Assembly: GCA_018136815.1 (NCBI GenBank)
Contig: CM030944.1
Coordinates: forward strand, 496,456 to 560,455
From: Isochrysis galbana
Lineage: Eukaryota; Haptophyta; Isochrysidales; Isochrysidaceae
DNA: 64,000 nucleotides
Reading direction: 5' to 3'
Shown: piece by piece, positions 30,600-41,878 of the stretch
Numbering within the stretch: position 1 is the first letter of the stretch
Layout: every line of letters starts with the position of its first letter
Program-made: the position numbers and the translations under genes
The notes under the pieces: generated by a model
What the model saw: the letters and a program-made list of their open reading frames with translations, nothing else
Databases searched by the model: none
Told to the model about the DNA's origin: nothing

Positions 30600-31140
30600 A
30601 TGGGTTGCAGCGTTGAGTCCTGCGGTCTGCCGCGCCGGCCGCCGATTCTACACCTCATCGTCCGGACGGGTGTGGTACCCCTTGTCTCCTCGGTCGTCGT
30701 GCACTATTCTTATAGTTCGTCGTTCGTCGTTCGTCGTTCGTTCTTCGATTCTCGATTCTCGATTCTCGTCGTTCCGCGTTCTTCGTTTCTCGTTCTTCGA
30801 TTCTCGATTCTCGTCGTTCCGCGTTCTTCGTTTCTCGCTCTCGATTCTCGATTCTTGTCGTTCCGCGTTCTCATCGGTCCTCGATTGTTCGTTGTTCGTA
30901 ATTCGTAACTTCTCGATTCATTGTTTCATTCGCTCTTCGGATTTATTCGCTCTTCGCTCTTGGCTCATTCGGTCTCGTTCAGGATTGCTCTTCTGCCTTT
31001 CTCGTGGCTTGCTTGGAGCTCTCCGATGTCCGTTAGGTTCTCTTCTTTCCTCGCGGGACGCTCGATCCTAGCAGGGGGGTGTCGCATTCGCGAATCGACA
31101 CTCGTTAGGCTTCGCTCTTCTCTTCGTCGTTCGGTATTTA
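30600..31140 (+). repeat. Probable 3' LTR of the chromovirus (start only defined)
   Basis: The segment begins TGGGTTGC directly after the polypurine tract. A second element in the window shows the same arrangement at 62.5 kb (AAAAGGGAGAAA, then TGGGTGGG). It contains tandem TTCGATTCTCG and TTCCGCGTTC units at 30,730-30,870. No 5' partner was found, so the right border is a guess. Confidence 0.5.
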
Positions 31141-32289
31141 TCGTTATAATTCTCTCGTTCTCGACGAGCGAGGGTGATATTGCTCAACGTACGACACAAC
31201 GCAAAAGAATGAAGACCGGGAGCCAAAGATCGAGGATCGAAACGCCGAACGCGCGAACGAGAACGAGGACAAGGAGGAGAAGGAGGAGAGAGCCTGCGTG
31301 CCTGAGACTGAGGGAGACTCAGCCATCAAGGGTGGGGAGAAGCGGCAGAGAGAACGAAAACAAGTGCAGCGGGCATACGAATGGTGGGGGAACAGGATGG
31401 CGAGGCAGTGGAAAGCGGAGGCGTGGCGAAGCGGAGGCGAAGCGAGGGGCGAAGGAATGGCGAAGGAAGGCAGGATGACCGCGCTCGTCGCCATAGAGTT
31501 GAGCCATGCTCATCCCATGGGTCGGAGCGGGCTGAGGAGTGAGACGGGCATATGCACCATGCGCATGCGCATGCGCATGTGCGAGCTTGTGCGCGCTGCG
31601 ATGGCGATGGCCGGCGAGGTGTGTGGCGAGGGCGTGCGGGTGAGTGAGGGATGTCTTCAAACTGTCGGATCAAGCCGAAGCTTGATCGTGGCAAGTCTCA
31701 GTGGGGTTAGGGCATGAGTGAAGAGAAGTCTTGAGAGAGCGGGGGAAAGGACGCGCTACATCGCGACGACGGCCCACGAGACACCACCCCACATCACTCA
31801 CTCACCAACAAGAAAACTCCGAAACTAACGCAACATCGCACAAACAAACCAATGAAACAAGTAAGGACAAACGAACAAATGCGGCGTGCAATGCGGCGGC
31901 CAGGGGCGACCGCGCTCACGGAGGGCTGAGCACAGGGAGCGCTGGGGCTGGAGGGAGGCATGGCACCGTCGGGAGCACCGCTCACACGAGCCGGGGGCGA
32001 CGGCGGTCGAGAGAGCTCGCCTAGAGCCCCAGGGAGTGAGGCCATGGGCGCGACTCTCGGAACTCTGGGAGGAGAGAAAACGCGGGAAACACACGGGGCG
32101 CGCGCAAGGAAAGAAAGGGGGCGCACACATGAGAAAAAAAGGGAGGGGGATCGAGAGCGATCACGGCGCGAGCGCGAGGCCCCTCTCCATGGCGACCAGC
32201 GACCAATCAGAAGCCGATTAGTGCTTAGTGCGCACAAGCAAGGGGAGAAGGAGAAGGTTTAGGGACATGCTGTCTCTAAGAGGCGGATA
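31141..32289. other. Spacer between LTR and right inverted repeat
   Basis: No gene recognised; purine-rich in parts. An alternating run of GCATGCGCATGCGCATGTGC lies at about 31,560. Confidence 0.4.
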
Positions 32290-32475
32290 GAAGCACCTGT
32301 GACCTTTGAAGGTACTTCGCGACAGTAGACAGAAGAGTACTCTGAGCTCCATATATTAAGTAAAGTTAGCCAAATGGACGTTTTGCGATCACCGCTTAAC
32401 CTTAACGCACCCTATCTTCAACGCAAGCGCGACACACGCAGCACCTCCAAAGGCGCTTCGCCTCTTAAGAGATCA
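32290..32475 (-). repeat. Inverted repeat, right copy
   Basis: This is the inverted partner of 23,240-23,395, with similar small GCACCT/AGGTGC hairpins. The pair encloses about 9.2 kb including the whole chromovirus. Confidence 0.5.
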
Positions 32476-33005
32476 GCTTTAGGCTTTAGGTCCAGTGCCA
32501 CGCGCAAGGCGATAAAATTAAAGGTTTTATTTTGGAGCACCCCCTGAGCCTTTACTCGCACACCAAAGACAAAGGCGAAGGGCATGATGAAGGCCACTTG
32601 TACATAGGATAAACGACACACAGAGGTACTAGAGAGGGCTCGATTGCACACAGCGACCGCAGCGTTGGTCACATCCTGCCCCCCATGATGTGATTACGAC
32701 AACGGCATGGGTGTCGCCGGCTGACTCGACGTGTTGACGTTGCACGGTGACGCGGCAGATGCACCGCAAGCACAAGTGCGTTTGACAACCTGCAAACGAC
32801 AAGAGTTCATCGTCCAGTCGACTCCATCAATCATTCAACGTCCATTCATAATAAAGAGCATGGTGATCTCCGCTGCATGCCCCTCCAATAGCGGAGCTCA
32901 CCTTGTCGGGTTGCTCTGCACCGCGGGAAACTCCTTGGTATGGGCATAGGTGAAGACAGCCGCCTCTTATGAATAAAACCTTACGGCTCATGCAATAGAC
33001 CGAGA
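32476..33005. other. Intergenic, 3' flank of the RMND1-type gene
   Basis: No gene recognised. Confidence 0.35.
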
Positions 33006-35265
33006 TCATGCGGCGGTTCGTAAGGCTGCGAAGGCCCGTAGGATGCGCGCTGGCCAGCGAATAGCTGGGGGGAGTGCGACGTCCTTGAAAACCTCGAGCG
33101 CGATCTCAATCGTAATGAGCGCGATAATGATGACTTCTAGGCGGTGGCCGGTTCGAATCTCGAGCTGCGATGCAATAGAGTCGAGCAGGTCATTTACGAT
33201 GTCGAGGCGCCGGTTCAACACCTACATGGAGGCAGGGAACAAAAGTCTTGTGCAAGCTCAGACCGGCGAGGAGGAAGTAGACACGTGCGAATTTGAAACC
33301 ACGCTTGAGAGGAGATTCACCGAAGTGCGATCGCCGACATCAAGGTAACGATGCACTCTTCTGTACACCCTCTCATAATCCTCGGCCTCCCAAAAAAAAT
33401 CTGAGTGCGTTACGGTGCGGCACGATGTTATGAGCTTGTCAGCGGAGACATCTGCGCCTAGTAAAACAGGACCGTACGCTATGCATCCAGGGGTGTTCTG
33501 TTTGATAGACGCGCCTGGACAGTCTAGAATATTCGAGTGAAGGTTGGCTTCGTTGCGCTGAAGGAAGATGCGCCCGCTCAGTTTTGCAATCTTCTTCAGG
33601 GATAGGTTCGGGCTTCCAACACGAGCAAGCTGCTCCGGTAGACCGCGAACCTGCGAGGGACGACAGTTGGGATCAACTCAGTGGACGCAGGGTGCGGAGT
33701 TGTCGTTGCACCTTGCCACCCTTGATGTCTCGCCCCCGCTTTGAGGTCTGACGTCACTGGCCGCGCTTGGATCGTGTATATCGTGCACATGCATTTGGTA
33801 GTAGCGGATAATAGCCTTTCGACATTAGCATGGCCGCTGCATAATCCGAGTCTCCACACCTCCTCGATCGTCATATCGAGTGCGGCTTCCAAAACGGCTA
33901 GCTTGGCCGATTGCGCAAATGCGAAGGAGACGGCAATCTTCTCAATCGGATCCGCGCTCTGTAGGATAATGACATTGTTCTCGATCCTAGCGAAGCCACG
34001 ACTTGGACCAAGACTAGTGGCCATGCCACTGATTCCGGCCTGCGTAGTCTCCGCGCCCTTATCAGAGTCGCCGAGGATGGCCGCGTCACTTGTTCCCGAT
34101 GCTCTAGACGATGCAATCGCGCTCAACTCACCGCCGCCTTCAACATCAACGTTTATGTCGTCATGTCTATTGAGGCAGGGTTCATCGCCAAATGAGCAGA
34201 GGCGATCACGTGGCCACGAATCACAGCCAAGAGCATGATACGTGTGAAGGCATCCCGCGCAAGCACTTGAGGCGTCCGCAGTGGGAGAGGCGGGAGCGCC
34301 GCTGCCGTACCGGAAGAGCATGAACTCGGAGTCCGCTACCGCCTCAGTGAGTGAGTCGTTGTCCCCCGCGGGCAGGTCATCGTTCAGGCGTAGAGCTCCA
34401 GAGAGGGGGAAGATTGCACTATCCGAGAGGGGACAGGAACATTCGAGCAGCTGTTGAAAGGCATGAGGGGGTGTTGCCAACCGAGATTAGCCCTGCTGCC
34501 TGCGCAGTGAGCTGTTGCAAGCTCGATCAGAAGTAGGCGGCACAATTGCTACAAAAGAAGCCGGGCCAGAGGCTCTGAGTGCGCGAGAACACACACCGCT
34601 TCCATCGTCAGCATCTCAAGCTCCTCACTGAATCCCCACAACACCACAGACCCGTACGGAAATAAGAAGGCGTCGCGCTCTTCCCCGTTGAGCGTCGAAA
34701 AATGGCAATGCACCACATCCGTGTATGAGACGATGGAGACCTTGTCGCCGAATCTATCGTGACGAGGAGGTGCAGCGTGGCAATGTGAGTGCGCAGCCGA
34801 AAACATACATCATTAATGAATCAGACGCTCTGCCGATTAATATTTGGCGCCATCGCCGTCGCGGGCGTGGTGGCAACGGACTGCCACGTGCGTCTGGTCA
34901 CCTCACCTACGCCATCTCGTATCAGACTCGAGGAGCTGAACAGCGGCCTCGAGGTCAATGCTGTCAAAGGAGCAGAAGGAGGACATGCGCGAATGGCCCT
35001 CAAGATACGAAAGCGAGGACTGGCGCCACCGCTCCTCGGGCGACTGCCGCTTGGAGCGGCGGACCCGGCGCTGTCGCGAGGCGGGCCCACCCAGGTACTG
35101 CACTGAGAGCCGCAGCTCCTCATTGAGTTCGGCTCCGCCGAGGGGCGTCTCGGGTGCTGCTGCAGCGCTGAGCGGTATTCGCCGACGAGAAGTGCTGCGC
35201 GCTCCCGGCTGCGAGAGCAGGCTCGCCGTGCAGAGGGAGGCGGCGAGCAAGGCCCACACCCCCAT
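33006..35265 (-). CDS. RMND1: RMND1/DUF155 (YagE-type) mitochondrial protein, 5 exons
   Basis: Proteins of this family are membrane-anchored at their C-terminus in mitochondria and support mitochondrial translation. Exons on the minus strand: 35265-34907, 34753-34597, 34450-33860, 33629-33321 and 33221-33006, which join in frame to 543 residues. Conserved blocks: SFCSFDSIDLEAAVQLLE, then AFLFPYGSVVLWGFSEELE, EFMLFRYG, IEKIAVSFAFAQSAKLAVLE, KKIAKLSGRIFLQRNEANLH, SDFFWEAEDYERVYRRVHRY, and the C-terminal LNRRLDIVNDLLDSI with the hydrophobic anchor VIIIALITIEIALEVF. Residues 1-25 (MGVWALLAASLCTASLL) are hydrophobic and are followed by Arg-rich sequence. This could be a presequence or a signal anchor, so targeting is uncertain. 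About 50 residues between HSNILD and SDFFW look like an insertion or an unrecognised intron. Confidence 0.85.
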
Positions 35266-35279
35266 GAGCACCCGCCGGC

Positions 35280-35990
<711 letters not shown>

Positions 35991-36044
35991 CCCTCCCGGT
36001 GGGGGGCAGGCGCCGCCGCGGTCAGTCCCCGACTCTTCACATTC

Positions 36045-36161
36045 ACGGCCGCGGCGCGTTCTCCGACAGTGTCGGCGTGCTGGCAACAGTGTTGGCTGCC
36101 TCATCATCATCAGAAGAAAAACATCTGAAGGTTCTGGGATACACACCTACTAAACGCCAGG
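36045..36161 (+). other. Possible coding exon with splice donor
   Basis: The plus-strand frame reads GRGAFSDSVGVLATVLAASS, then EEKHLKVLGYTPTKRQ, and ends exactly at CCAG before GTATTTAC, a reasonable 5' splice site. No ATG lies upstream before the simple repeats. A second candidate (ATGGCGTCG before GTGAGT) is at 36,425. The family is unknown and the connection to other exons was not resolved. Confidence 0.25.
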
Positions 36162-36910
36162 TATTTACAACCCTCCCGCCGCCACTGCCCTTAACTTCCC
36201 TTCACACCACTTCCTCTCCTTCCCCCCTTCATCCTTCATTCCTTTTTCTTTGGTATCCGGTATCCGGTATCCGGATCCGGTAGCTCGGTCACTCACTCAT
36301 TCTAACCACTATTTCCCACCTCCCCTGGGTGTCCAAGGATTCCGCAGGGTTCCCCCTTACCTGCCCCGCCAGCCGCCTCCGCCCTCCGAACGACCCGCTC
36401 CCGCCTCCCGCCCCACGAAGGGCAATGGCGTCGGTGAGTGACCCCCATCCCTTCCCCTTCCCCCTTCCCCTTCCCCCGCGCGTGGCGGTCTATTTTGGGA
36501 GATTGAGGGGGGCGCTCACGGGAGGGAATCGGAATGGTGAATGTGGGGCGCATCACTATTAGAAGCGCGGAGCTTCCGCGACGCCCGATCGCCCGCGATC
36601 GGCCGAAGAATGGCCTGGAGGTGGTGGCCATGCACCATGCAGAGCCCAAAGCTCTCGCGAGCAGGGGGGGGGGTCGCGTTGGAAAGTTGGGCACTCGGCC
36701 CGTTCGGCCAGGTGAAGTTAGCGTAGTCGTTGGCGCCACACACGGCCGACTATCCGACTATGGCTATGGCGCGATGCGCGCGTGCGGTCGCGGCGATTGG
36801 CGTGGCTACTATAGCTGCTAGGTCGGCATATTTGGATATGGTGCCTGGTGAGGCATTCTATCCCATATCCCAGTGGAAGACCAAGAAAGCCCCGGGTGAC
36901 TAGTTACTAG
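36162..36910. other. Intergenic or intronic, no gene assigned
   Basis: Short open frames exist (for example 36,534-36,821 on the plus strand), but none is recognised and no complete gene model could be built. Confidence 0.3.
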
Positions 36911-36918
36911 CCTACAAG

Positions 36919-37745
36919 CAGGGCGTATGGGTTCACGTTGACACGCCCTCGAGGGCCCATTACAGTAGCTTGGGCAAGGTGTTAACCCATCTGGCCTCTT
37001 ACAAGTGTTGACACAGGGCACAACAAGTGTTGACACGGTGTTGACGCACTTCCACTCATCACTGTTGCGGTTGCTGGTTGCTGTTTCTGCTTGCTTTAGC
37101 GGGCAGCGCGGCAGCGCGCGCGAGGGAATGCGCGGTCAAATGACAAAATGCCTATCGGGACACGCGCGGCCCCGCACAGGTGGAACGCGCAGGCGACGCG
37201 CAGCGCGCAACGTGAGCGTCGGCGTCGGCCGCGGTCGGTCGCGCGCAGCGAGGTGCGGCGAGCAGCCGGTCCACGGCCGCACGGCCGCGAAGGCGGCGGC
37301 GGGCACCGCCGGCGCACCTCCGACCGCCGCCGCTGCCTCCCCACGCAGTAGGCGGCCCACGCGTGCACAAGGAGTAGCACGGTCCCATCGCGCCGCCCGT
37401 GTAGCGGCAGCAGCGCAGCGCAACGCGCGCAGCAGCAGGTGCAGCGGTGCAGCCGCGCAAGCTCCAAGTTGGCCATGGTGCCCGTGCCGAAGAGCAACTC
37501 CCCACTTGCCACTTGGCCGTGCAGCTCCTCGTGCGCGCGCACGCGCGGCACGTAGCATTCAGTGGGTGCGTGAGTGCGTGGGTGCGTGGGTGCACAGTAG
37601 TACACAGCACCGGCAGTGTGGTGTTAACCCGCTGCTGGTACCAACACTTGCAGATTGAGGTGTTAACGCATGTGCCACACCTAGCCAATGGAGGTGTTAA
37701 CGCAAAGTGGGTCAACACCGGGTAAACGTGAACCCATACGCCCTG
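36919..37745 (+). mobile_element. Complete non-autonomous hAT-like element with captured sequence
   Basis: The terminal inverted repeats read CAGGGCGTATGGGTTCACGT at both ends. They are flanked by an exact 8-bp duplication CCTACAAG (36,911-36,918 and 37,746-37,753). An 8-bp duplication and CAGGG-type ends are hallmarks of the hAT superfamily. Subterminal copies of GTGTTAAC and GTGTTGAC occur at both sides. The interior (37,090-37,560) is far richer in GC. On the minus strand it contains a coding-like run (VRAHEELHGQVASGELLFGT, then MANLELARLH), suggesting a captured host gene fragment. No transposase is encoded. Confidence 0.8.
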
Positions 37746-37753
37746 CCTACAAG

Positions 37754-37989
37754 GAGGGGACATAGAAACGCAGACAACTTCTAAAACAAAAAAATCGATC
37801 GCGGATGCGACAGGAACTGGTCAACTGTGAGTGTGGGCGCGTACCTTACACGAATATTCATGCCTACAGCCTTCAAATGGGCAGGAGCACGCATACAACA
37901 GAGATTTGAAGGGATACCTAGGTGTATGTGTCCGTGGCATCAGCACGCGTCAAGGTGTACGGGCAAGTGCGCTAAGGCTTAGTAAGGGG
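37754..37989. repeat. Repeat fragment shared with 5.5 kb and 18.35 kb
   Basis: Position 37,838-37,895 is the inverted copy of 5,525-5,576. Position 37,930-37,989 resembles the right end of the insertion at 18,340-18,438. Confidence 0.45.
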
Positions 37990-38191
37990 TAAGGGCTGTC
38001 GTGATAGTACCGGTCTAGTGGCAGTAGTGCAGTAGTGCTACTACGCTCAGATATATGTCTATCATTATCAATTTTTATGTTCTATGCGCGTAAGGGCTGT
38101 CGTGATAGTACCGGTCTAGTGGCAGTAGTGCAGTAGTGCTACTACGCTCAGATATATGTCTATCATTATCAATTTTTATGTTCTATGCGCG
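37990..38191 (+). repeat. Perfect tandem duplication, period 101 bp
   Basis: Copy 1 (37,990-38,090) and copy 2 (38,091-38,191) both start TAAGGGCTGTCGTGATAGTA and end TTTTATGTTCTATGCGCG with no differences seen. The unit is related to 18,365-18,438. Confidence 0.85.
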
Positions 38192-38325
38192 CGCTCTGCA
38201 TTGTGCATTGCTATTATGGTTAGTGTCGCGTGCGTTACGCGTTGCTTTTAGTAGTACTGCTACGAATGCGCGCGTGTGTGAATGTATAGAGAGAGAGGAT
38301 TTTATGCTGCGATATCGGGTCGGCG

Positions 38326-38544
38326 ATGCGAGCGGCGATGGCGCTCTGCCTTGCACAAGCCACGGTGGTTGCCTCAGCATGGGCACCACGCGCGATAGGA
38401 GGCTCGCGGCTCGCGCCGGCGCCTGCGCGCTCCATCGCAGCGCAGTTGTTAGTTGCCGGTGGCCGGTGGCAGAGACAGACCCACCATACGATGCTGCCAA
38501 CGCCAATTCAGAGGGCCCACCAAAAGATGGGTCGACGTTTGTGA
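38326..38544 (+). CDS. Possible small protein with signal-like N-terminus
   Basis: The 72-codon frame begins MRAAMALCLAQATVVASAW and continues with an Ala/Arg/Pro-rich segment resembling a signal or organelle presequence. A different frame at 38,468-38,561 (ETDPPYDAANANSEGPPKDG) also looks coding, so an unseen splice or a frameshift may join them. No family recognised. Confidence 0.2.
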   Translation: MRAAMALCLAQATVVASAWAPRAIGGSRLAPAPARSIAAQLLVAGGRWQRQTHHTMLPTPIQRAHQKMGRRL

Positions 38545-38561
38545 CCCGAGATCGCTACTGA

Positions 38562-39072
38562 CGTCGCTACAGAGAGGGGAAGCCTACGGGAACATTCTTT
38601 TAGCGCATTCTCGGGCGTTGCGAATTGCGCGATACGCGGTGTCCGTGCCCTTTCCGAAGATGAAGGCTCCGTCCGAGGCGCAAGCGTATGCCGTATGCCC
38701 CTTGCCTATTATGAGCTAACGATCTAACGATACAGCGCTGATGCAACCACAAGACACAAGTTAGTAAGTTGTAAGTCAAGAAGTCGTGACATCGACATGA
38801 CGCGACAACTGGTGACTACTCCAAATCCACTGGGCGGCCCAAAATAGCTAGCAGCAACGTACAAAAATGCTTTCAACAAAAGTCTCACAACAAAAAGCAG
38901 GCAAACAAGAAAAGAAAATTGTGGAGTATAAAACAACGATGCTGCTCCGCATGCATGGCTCCATGATCATTTCGCATGAATACCCTCTGTTCATAAGGAC
39001 AACCCTCGAACAGGATTTCAACGACAACGGAGGTGCTCTCGAGATGGGCTAGGTGTGCCTCACCAGATCTCA
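38562..39072. other. Intergenic, 3' flank of the following gene
   Basis: AT-richer than average; no gene recognised. Confidence 0.35.
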
Positions 39073-40578
39073 TTAGCTGTCCAGAATGCTTCTCATTAAG
39101 TCCAGCCGCTTCCGTGCACGCTTCAACCCTTCTTCCACTTGATCGAGCAGCCGCATATCAACAACAGGAGCAGGTGGTGGTAGTTCTACTCGGGCAGACA
39201 CCTCGAGCCCCTTTGACGGGGGCGTGCCAGCTGACCATTGGCCAGCCTTTGATTCGGGCGGAAAACCAATCTTTTCAGGGCTTGGGGCATTGGGGCTGGC
39301 AGACCCCATCTCCTGTGTGGGCGACGAAGGTTGGAATTGGGCGACTTCCCGTACCCGGATTTCAGTCGTAGATTGCTGCATTGGCTGGACGTCCAAGGGC
39401 TTGGAAGGTTCTGGCTCCACTGGCGCCGCGTGAGCCGGCGGCTTCTTGGCAGTTGCCAGCTTTGCTGCCTTGGCCTTGGTGGACGGCTCCGACTTCGTTG
39501 CCTTGCGCTCAACAGGTGACTTTTGCTTGATAGAATCAGGTGCAGCAGGTGGTGGAGTAACTGCTTGGAATGGTTTCGGCATGAAGGCATCCCAGAGGCT
39601 AGTCGGCGGAGCTGCAACAGGCGTGGCCACCGGAGCCACCGCTGTGGCTGGTCTGGACGCAGCCGGAGCAGCAGCTGTCCGCTGTCCCGGCGCGCTTTCC
39701 CACTGAACCGGCGGCTGAGTAGGGACGGGTTTGTCAGCCATGGTAGCAGCAGCCGAGTTTGTGGTGCGCGGGGCTGGGTCCCTGGACTGTGCTGCGGTCG
39801 TCCCGGCCACCGGCCTAGGCGCAGCTGGCTTGAATATGGGCGCGCGGGCATCCTCAAAAAAACAATCTAGAAGGACAGGGTCAATGGCCGGGAGGTTCGA
39901 GTCAACCCGATACGACTGACTGGAGTCGCGCATTACCACTTCAAGCAGAGCCGCCGTCGGTGTGGTCGCCTTGTACGTCCTGGTCGTGCCACCGAGCTGG
40001 AGCGAGCTACCACCCCTGCGTGCGTCAAGGGTGCGTGGGCTCCCGAACCACTCGCCAGTTGGCCGCCGCCTGGTGACGTCGACCAAGCCAGCAAGTGGTT
40101 TTAGCACCGAGAGCACACCCTCAGCATGGCGTGAGGTGATCACTGGGTCACGATACAACGGAACCTTACCCAGGGGATCATCAACTAGGGGACGCAAGAC
40201 ATCTGCACCGCGAACAATCGGCTGCTCCACGACTGATGACCTAGCCGAGGCTGACAGCCGGTTGACAGGGCCAAAGATGTGCAGGAGGACGTCCCACCTT
40301 TCACCATGGGCAAGGCGCAGCGTGGCACAGCGCGACTCTCCGCCGGCGCTCCACCACAGCCTCTCCCACACGCCCGGATTTTCGGTGATCAGGGCAACCG
40401 TCTCGATTGCAGAGCGAGCCTGCTCGTACAACTCGATGTCGCACCTGCGCCGCGGTGAGACAGGGCTCAGGGGGTTGAGGATTGAGCCGAGCATCGCGAG
40501 GCGCCGCTTTGGGCGGGCTTGTTCTGCAGAGAGCTGCGTGGTGGCAGGCGCACCATCCGCCGAGCTGGTCGTCTCCAT
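39073..40578 (-). CDS. Uncharacterised Pro/Ala-rich protein, at least 501 residues
   Basis: A single open frame. The N-terminal half looks globular (ELYEQARSAIETVALITENP, then GERWDVLLHIFGPVNRL and VVMRDSSQSYRVDSNLPAID). Residues about 250-460 are a low-complexity Pro/Ala/Lys linker with TKAKAAKLATAKKPP. The last 30 residues form a charged helix (MRLLDQVEEGLKRARKRLDL). No family recognised. The real start may be upstream: at 40,843 (-) another frame begins MSRLPLLLLSWLAGCTGW, which looks like a signal peptide. The pyrimidine-rich tract found before other genes here ends just outside that ATG, not before 40,578. A spliced first exon is therefore plausible, but the junction was not resolved. 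Confidence 0.65.
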   Translation of the reverse strand: METTSSADGAPATTQLSAEQARPKRRLAMLGSILNPLSPVSPRRRCDIELYEQARSAIETVALITENPGVWERLWWSAGGESRCATLRLAHGERWDVLLHIFGPVNRLSASARSSVVEQPIVRGADVLRPLVDDPLGKVPLYRDPVITSRHAEGVLSVLKPLAGLVDVTRRRPTGEWFGSPRTLDARRGGSSLQLGGTTRTYKATTPTAALLEVVMRDSSQSYRVDSNLPAIDPVLLDCFFEDARAPIFKPAAPRPVAGTTAAQSRDPAPRTTNSAAATMADKPVPTQPPVQWESAPGQRTAAAPAASRPATAVAPVATPVAAPPTSLWDAFMPKPFQAVTPPPAAPDSIKQKSPVERKATKSEPSTKAKAAKLATAKKPPAHAAPVEPEPSKPLDVQPMQQSTTEIRVREVAQFQPSSPTQEMGSASPNAPSPEKIGFPPESKAGQWSAGTPPSKGLEVSARVELPPPAPVVDMRLLDQVEEGLKRARKRLDLMRSILDS

Positions 40579-40889
40579 GCTTGGTGGACTGGCACGCTGT
40601 CTCCACCACGTCGCACAATCGTTCGAGCACAGGAGGTAGGCGCGCAGGGCGCGGAGGAGAGCGCGGCAGCGTCCGCGGAGCGTTCACAAACGAGGGGGGA
40701 GAGAAAGTGGTGCAGACGGGGGGATGGGGAACGCGGGCGTGCGTTGCGAAGCGTATGCGGGTAGCGCGCGCAGTGAGAGGCACGGACGACCAGCCAGTGC
40801 ATCCGGCGAGCCAGCTGAGCAGCAGCAGCGGGAGACGAGACATCGACGGCCGATGGCTCCTAGCCGAAGGCGGTGTGGCAAGAGGGTAG

Positions 40890-41130
<241 letters not shown>

Positions 41131-41878
41131 GGAGAAGAGGGCGAGACGGAGGGCGACAAGAGATTTCGTAAAGTAACGATACCAGACGCGAGAGAAGAGG
41201 CGGAGGAAGAGGGAAGGAAGGGGGTCTCTGGAGCTCTAGAGAAAGAGGATGAGGGGGGGGGGGGGGGGCGGGGGGCTAGGCGGCCGCCGGAGCCGCCGCC
41301 GCTCCCACGAAAACCAAGACGAGCCGATCATGAATGGACGAATTGACCGAGGGAATGCACCGAGAAGGAGAACAAATGTGTGGCTGGCTCTCTCGTTCTC
41401 TCACGTGAGCTGAGATTCCCACTCGAAGGGAGAGGAGAAACCAGCTGGACCGACTTCATCAGCTCGAACGGCGGCAGAGAGCTCCTCTGACTCTCTCTCT
41501 CCCTCTCTCTCACTCTTTCTCTCTTCACTCTGTTCCCTCCTCCCCCCTCTCTCTCCCTCTCCCTCTCCCTCTCTCTCTTGCTCTTCGCTCTCTGATCGTA
41601 GAGGAGGCCACTCACCAAAGATTCCCTCGATAGATTCCCGGGTTGCAGGCCATGCTATATCCCCTCTTTCTCTCTTTCTAGCTGGCACTACCTGGCACTC
41701 GATTCTGGCGGCCGGCCGGTCGCTCATCAGTCGTTAGATCGTTAGAGAAGTCGTAATCTTCCGGTCAAAGACGAAACCAAGCACACCTCCTCGTCCTCAT
41801 TGTCTGCTTCTCAGATTCTAAGGTCTGAGGGCTTGGCGGCACTTTTACCATTTACGAACCCTAACACCCCAACGGCAC
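41131..41878. other. Intergenic, simple sequence
   Basis: GA-rich and CT-rich patches with a G run at 41,250-41,268. No gene seen. Confidence 0.4.

Larger units (their letters stand above)
23400..31140 (+). mobile_element. Ty3/gypsy chromovirus with methyltransferase-like domain, 5' end incomplete
   Basis: The element comprises the polyprotein ORF at 23,882-30,187, a polypurine tract at about 30,583-30,600 (AAAAGAGAGAAGGGGA) and a likely 3' LTR starting TGGGTTGC near 30,600. The LTR has TTCGATTCTCG-type tandem repeats at 30,730-30,870. Its 3' end and the 5' LTR were not found. No gag with a zinc knuckle is visible between the inverted repeat at 23,390 and the ORF. An overlapping frame at 23,706-24,023 (containing AHIDDVVRMVKDPRT) may be the end of an upstream ORF joined by frameshifting. 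The limits given are approximate. Confidence 0.75.

Noticed and set aside
37096-37763. Independent genes inside the 36.9-37.7 kb element.
   Set aside because: The frames on both strands are composition-driven and lie wholly within a TIR element; only a captured fragment is supported.
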